This document shows, in pieces, positions 61,855 through 64,000 of a stretch of 64,000 nt of DNA (positions are counted from its first letter, which is position 1; the number at the start of each line of letters is the position of its first letter). A program made the translations under genes and the position numbers. Source of the stretch: Ptychodera flava (Eukaryota; Hemichordata; Enteropneusta; Ptychoderidae); NCBI RefSeq assembly GCF_041260155.1, contig NC_091940.1, positions 28,452,151 through 28,516,150 on the forward strand. The letters run 5' to 3'. Under the pieces are notes generated by a model. The model did no database searches, was not told the origin of the DNA, and was given only the letters and a program-made list of their open reading frames with translations.

Positions 61855-61925
61855 TATGACATTAAACTGGTCCAATAATCATTTCCATTCAAGGTAATAT
61901 ATTACCAGGTCCATGGTCTATTATT
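61855..61925. repeat. Short dispersed repeat, second copy
   Basis: Counterpart of 7575-7650, lying in the gap between ORF2 pieces of the antisense LINE. Confidence 0.5.
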
Positions 61926-61973
61926 TAAATATATCGGAACTTGTCGCAGCTTCCTTACATTCGGTTGTATTAA

Positions 61974-62827
61974 AGAGGCACTCCAACTTGGTAACATTTT
62001 TAAAACACATTTTTTTAATGCCAACGGTCGATATTTGACGTGGCGACTCTGCGCTGTTCGCGAGATATCGATAAAAACATGTCATTTCCCGAGCGTATTT
62101 TTCACATCCCGAAGTTTTACGATCGTTTCTGATTATGACCCGAAGTCTCCCGAAAGTGTGTTGTTGTGCTGATTGACGATATTCTACGCAATTAATTTAC
62201 CTCCTACTGCGATAACTTTATATACATCATTATAAATGCCTTTACCTCTGGTAATTCTTTTTTAAAACTTCTCCTTAGTTTTGTCGTTTTCATATTCCCA
62301 ATCAGTTGTATTAAATTTTTAAACAATACCACATAGATATCAATTTTTACGTGTAAAATATAAGTTGCCTCTGATGACTACATTTTGTCGTCTGCCACAC
62401 AGTTACGCGTGGTTCGATACCACGCGGCGGCCACTATGCACACTATGTATCAACCGCACCTATCTGTGCTAGTCACCTATGCGAATTCTGGTGGAATCAG
62501 CAAACTTTGTTTTTCGGGTTTTTTTGCCGAGTCAGTAGGACTAGGCTTTCTCCCATGGGACATGACCGCTCACCGACGAGAGTGGTACTGCTGTGGCGTA
62601 CAGCAGCGTCAGCGTAGACTCCATAGCTTAGTTGACAATGGCCCAAGTGCCGAACGTTCGATGTTCGGAAGCTGAATTTAGGTGGGCCATCGGAATTCAA
62701 ACTTTTACTTTTTTGAGGTCGTGTTTTTATCGATATCTCGTGATCCGCGCGCAGTCGCCAAGTCAAATATCGACCGTTGGCATTAAAAAAATGTGTTTTA
62801 AAAATGTTACCAAGTGGGAGTGCCTCT
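61974..62827. mobile_element. MITE at TTAA target, 854 bp, nested in antisense LINE
   Basis: TTAA at 61970-61973 and 62828-62831. The ends are long inverted repeats of over 100 bp: AGAGGCACTCCAACTTGGTA against TACCAAGTGGGAGTGCCTCT, then AATGCCAACGGTCGATATTTG mirrored. No transposase. It postdates the antisense LINE. Confidence 0.85.
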
Positions 62828-64000
62828 TTAACATACATACAGTTTTTTTCTCATTAAAGAGTATTGAGCATTTGTTGCCATAATGAACACAAGCATTTAC
62901 TAACATTTGCTGCCCGTAAGAACCGGTGGAAAAAATAACAAGGTCATCTGCGTTTATCAGATGATTGATCTTAAAGTCACCAATGAGACAACCATAAGGT
63001 AGAGAAGCAAGTGATTTGCTAAGATTATCTAAATAAACAGTGAAGAGTATCGGCGATGTAATGCCTCCCTGTTTAACCCCGTTTATTGAATGGAATGGTT
63101 CAGAAAGGCACCCATTCCATCTGATAACAAAGTCCTGATATCTTTAAAGGTACGACAGTAATCTAATCAGATATGGGTGCACGCCTCTACTTGATAGTTT
63201 TTCAAATAAGGTAATCAAAGGCTTTAGAGGCGTCCATGAAAGTAGCAAACACAGGCCTGGGTATTATGTTTTTTATAATAGTTGAGAGTCTCTTTCAAGA
63301 TAAAAATTGACATGTCTGTACTATGATTAGGCTTGAAACCGAACTGATTGTCGCTGGTTAGGAGAGAATACGTACAGCGGTGCAGCCAAACTCTTTCAAG
63401 AGTTTTAGATAAAGTTGTCGCAACAGCAATGGGTCGATAATCTGACTTATCACAAATGTCACCTCCCCTGTCTTTAGGAATCGGAACCAAAACAGTGGTC
63501 ATGAGATGTTTCGGAATGATACCAGAAGCAAAGTGCTAATAAGATGCAAATCTTTGAAGATGCATACTTCAGGTGTTCCGCTGTAATTCCATCAATACCA
63601 GAGGGGGCACCTGTTTTAAGATCACTAATTAATTCAGAAATTTCACTTTGATGCACAATCGTGTCTTCAGAGAACTGAATATTGGGGAAGGTAGGTGTAC
63701 AATCTGTACCAGTATTTGTCAGAATAGTCTCATAGTGGTGCTTCCACATTTTTACAACCTCATCATCACCATGACTACCATCAACAGATGAAGGTGCAGG
63801 TGGTTTACATTTACGTTTGGCTATTTCTTTCCAGTAGGCTGTTGAGTTGTTGTCTAAACTTTTGAGCTAAAGCATTTGCACCGTTAAAATTCTCCATTCG
63901 TTTGCAATATGCAAGCTGTCGTTAAATGTGCTCTTGATTTGTGCATCAAGTCGAAAAAGGGACCATATTTTGGGGATCCATTATCCTTCCATAAAATAAA

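Larger units (their letters stand above)
56687..64000. other. Intron 4 of RTK copy B (at least 7.3 kb)
   Basis: The copy A equivalent is under 0.5 kb. This one holds microsatellites, two opposed LINEs and a MITE. No counterpart of copy A exon 4 is seen, so exons 1-4 of copy B should lie further right. Confidence 0.75.
61352..64000 (-). mobile_element. Older LINE of the same family, antisense, runs off the window
   Basis: Minus-strand ORF2 pieces: NMVPF near 63.97 kb, GAPSGIDGITAEHLKYASSK (63474-63749), KSDYRPIAVATTLSKTLE and NQFGFKPNHSTDMSIFILKE (63224-63502), NGVKQGGITSPILF (about 63.05 kb), LINADDLVIF (about 62.95 kb) and the C-terminal zone YKYLRHVITSDLKDGDD (61475-61840). It is clearly homologous to the plus-strand LINE but more decayed: several frameshifts, and the active-site YADD reads NADD. 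Split by a MITE at 61974-62827. Confidence 0.85.

Noticed and set aside
62385-62883. Open frames on both strands near 62.4-62.9 kb
   Set aside because: They lie in the TTAA-flanked MITE and have no protein features.

Overview
The window is animal nuclear DNA: AT-rich, dense in microsatellites, with short exons, long introns and LINE and MITE insertions. It looks like a marine invertebrate, and an invertebrate deuterostome (hemichordate, echinoderm or lancelet type) would fit the receptor kinases and repeats. Nothing visible fixes the species.

The main content is two tandem paralogous receptor tyrosine kinase genes, both on the minus strand. Copy A runs from a signal-peptide exon at 34,678 down to a stop at 2,309 in 23 predicted exons. 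Copy B occupies 56,686 down to 39,256 with 19 exons (5 to 23); its first four exons lie beyond the right edge. I placed exons by splice sites and phase and by comparing the copies: of the 19 shared exons, 16 have identical lengths. The product is predicted to have a signal peptide, a degenerate cadherin-like repeat, a cysteine-bearing region I do not recognise, one EGF-like repeat, one Ig-like domain, further EGF-like repeats, a transmembrane helix and a tyrosine kinase domain of the FGFR/RET/Tie type. Copy B is open throughout. Copy A is intact except for a 2-nt deletion in the activation-segment exon, which should truncate the kinase.

Layout: 1-2,308 is the 3' flank of A with repeats. 2,309-34,678 is copy A. 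34,679-39,255 is the intergenic spacer, whose part near 37.7-38.0 kb repeats the window start. 39,256-56,686 is copy B. 56,687-64,000 is intron 4 of copy B, expanded by a plus-strand LINE (about 57.0-61.3 kb) tail to tail with an older minus-strand relative (61.35 kb to beyond the edge), which itself carries a TTAA-flanked MITE.

Introns hold several elements: a 3-kb inverted-repeat element with a Penelope-type reverse transcriptase fragment (18.8-21.8 kb), four elements with inverted ends at TTAA, hairpins, and an array of about 147-bp monomers each carrying an ATGCAAAT-like motif (54.5-55.6 kb). Introns not listed separately hold nothing I can recognise. I found no RNA genes and no CRISPR-like arrays.
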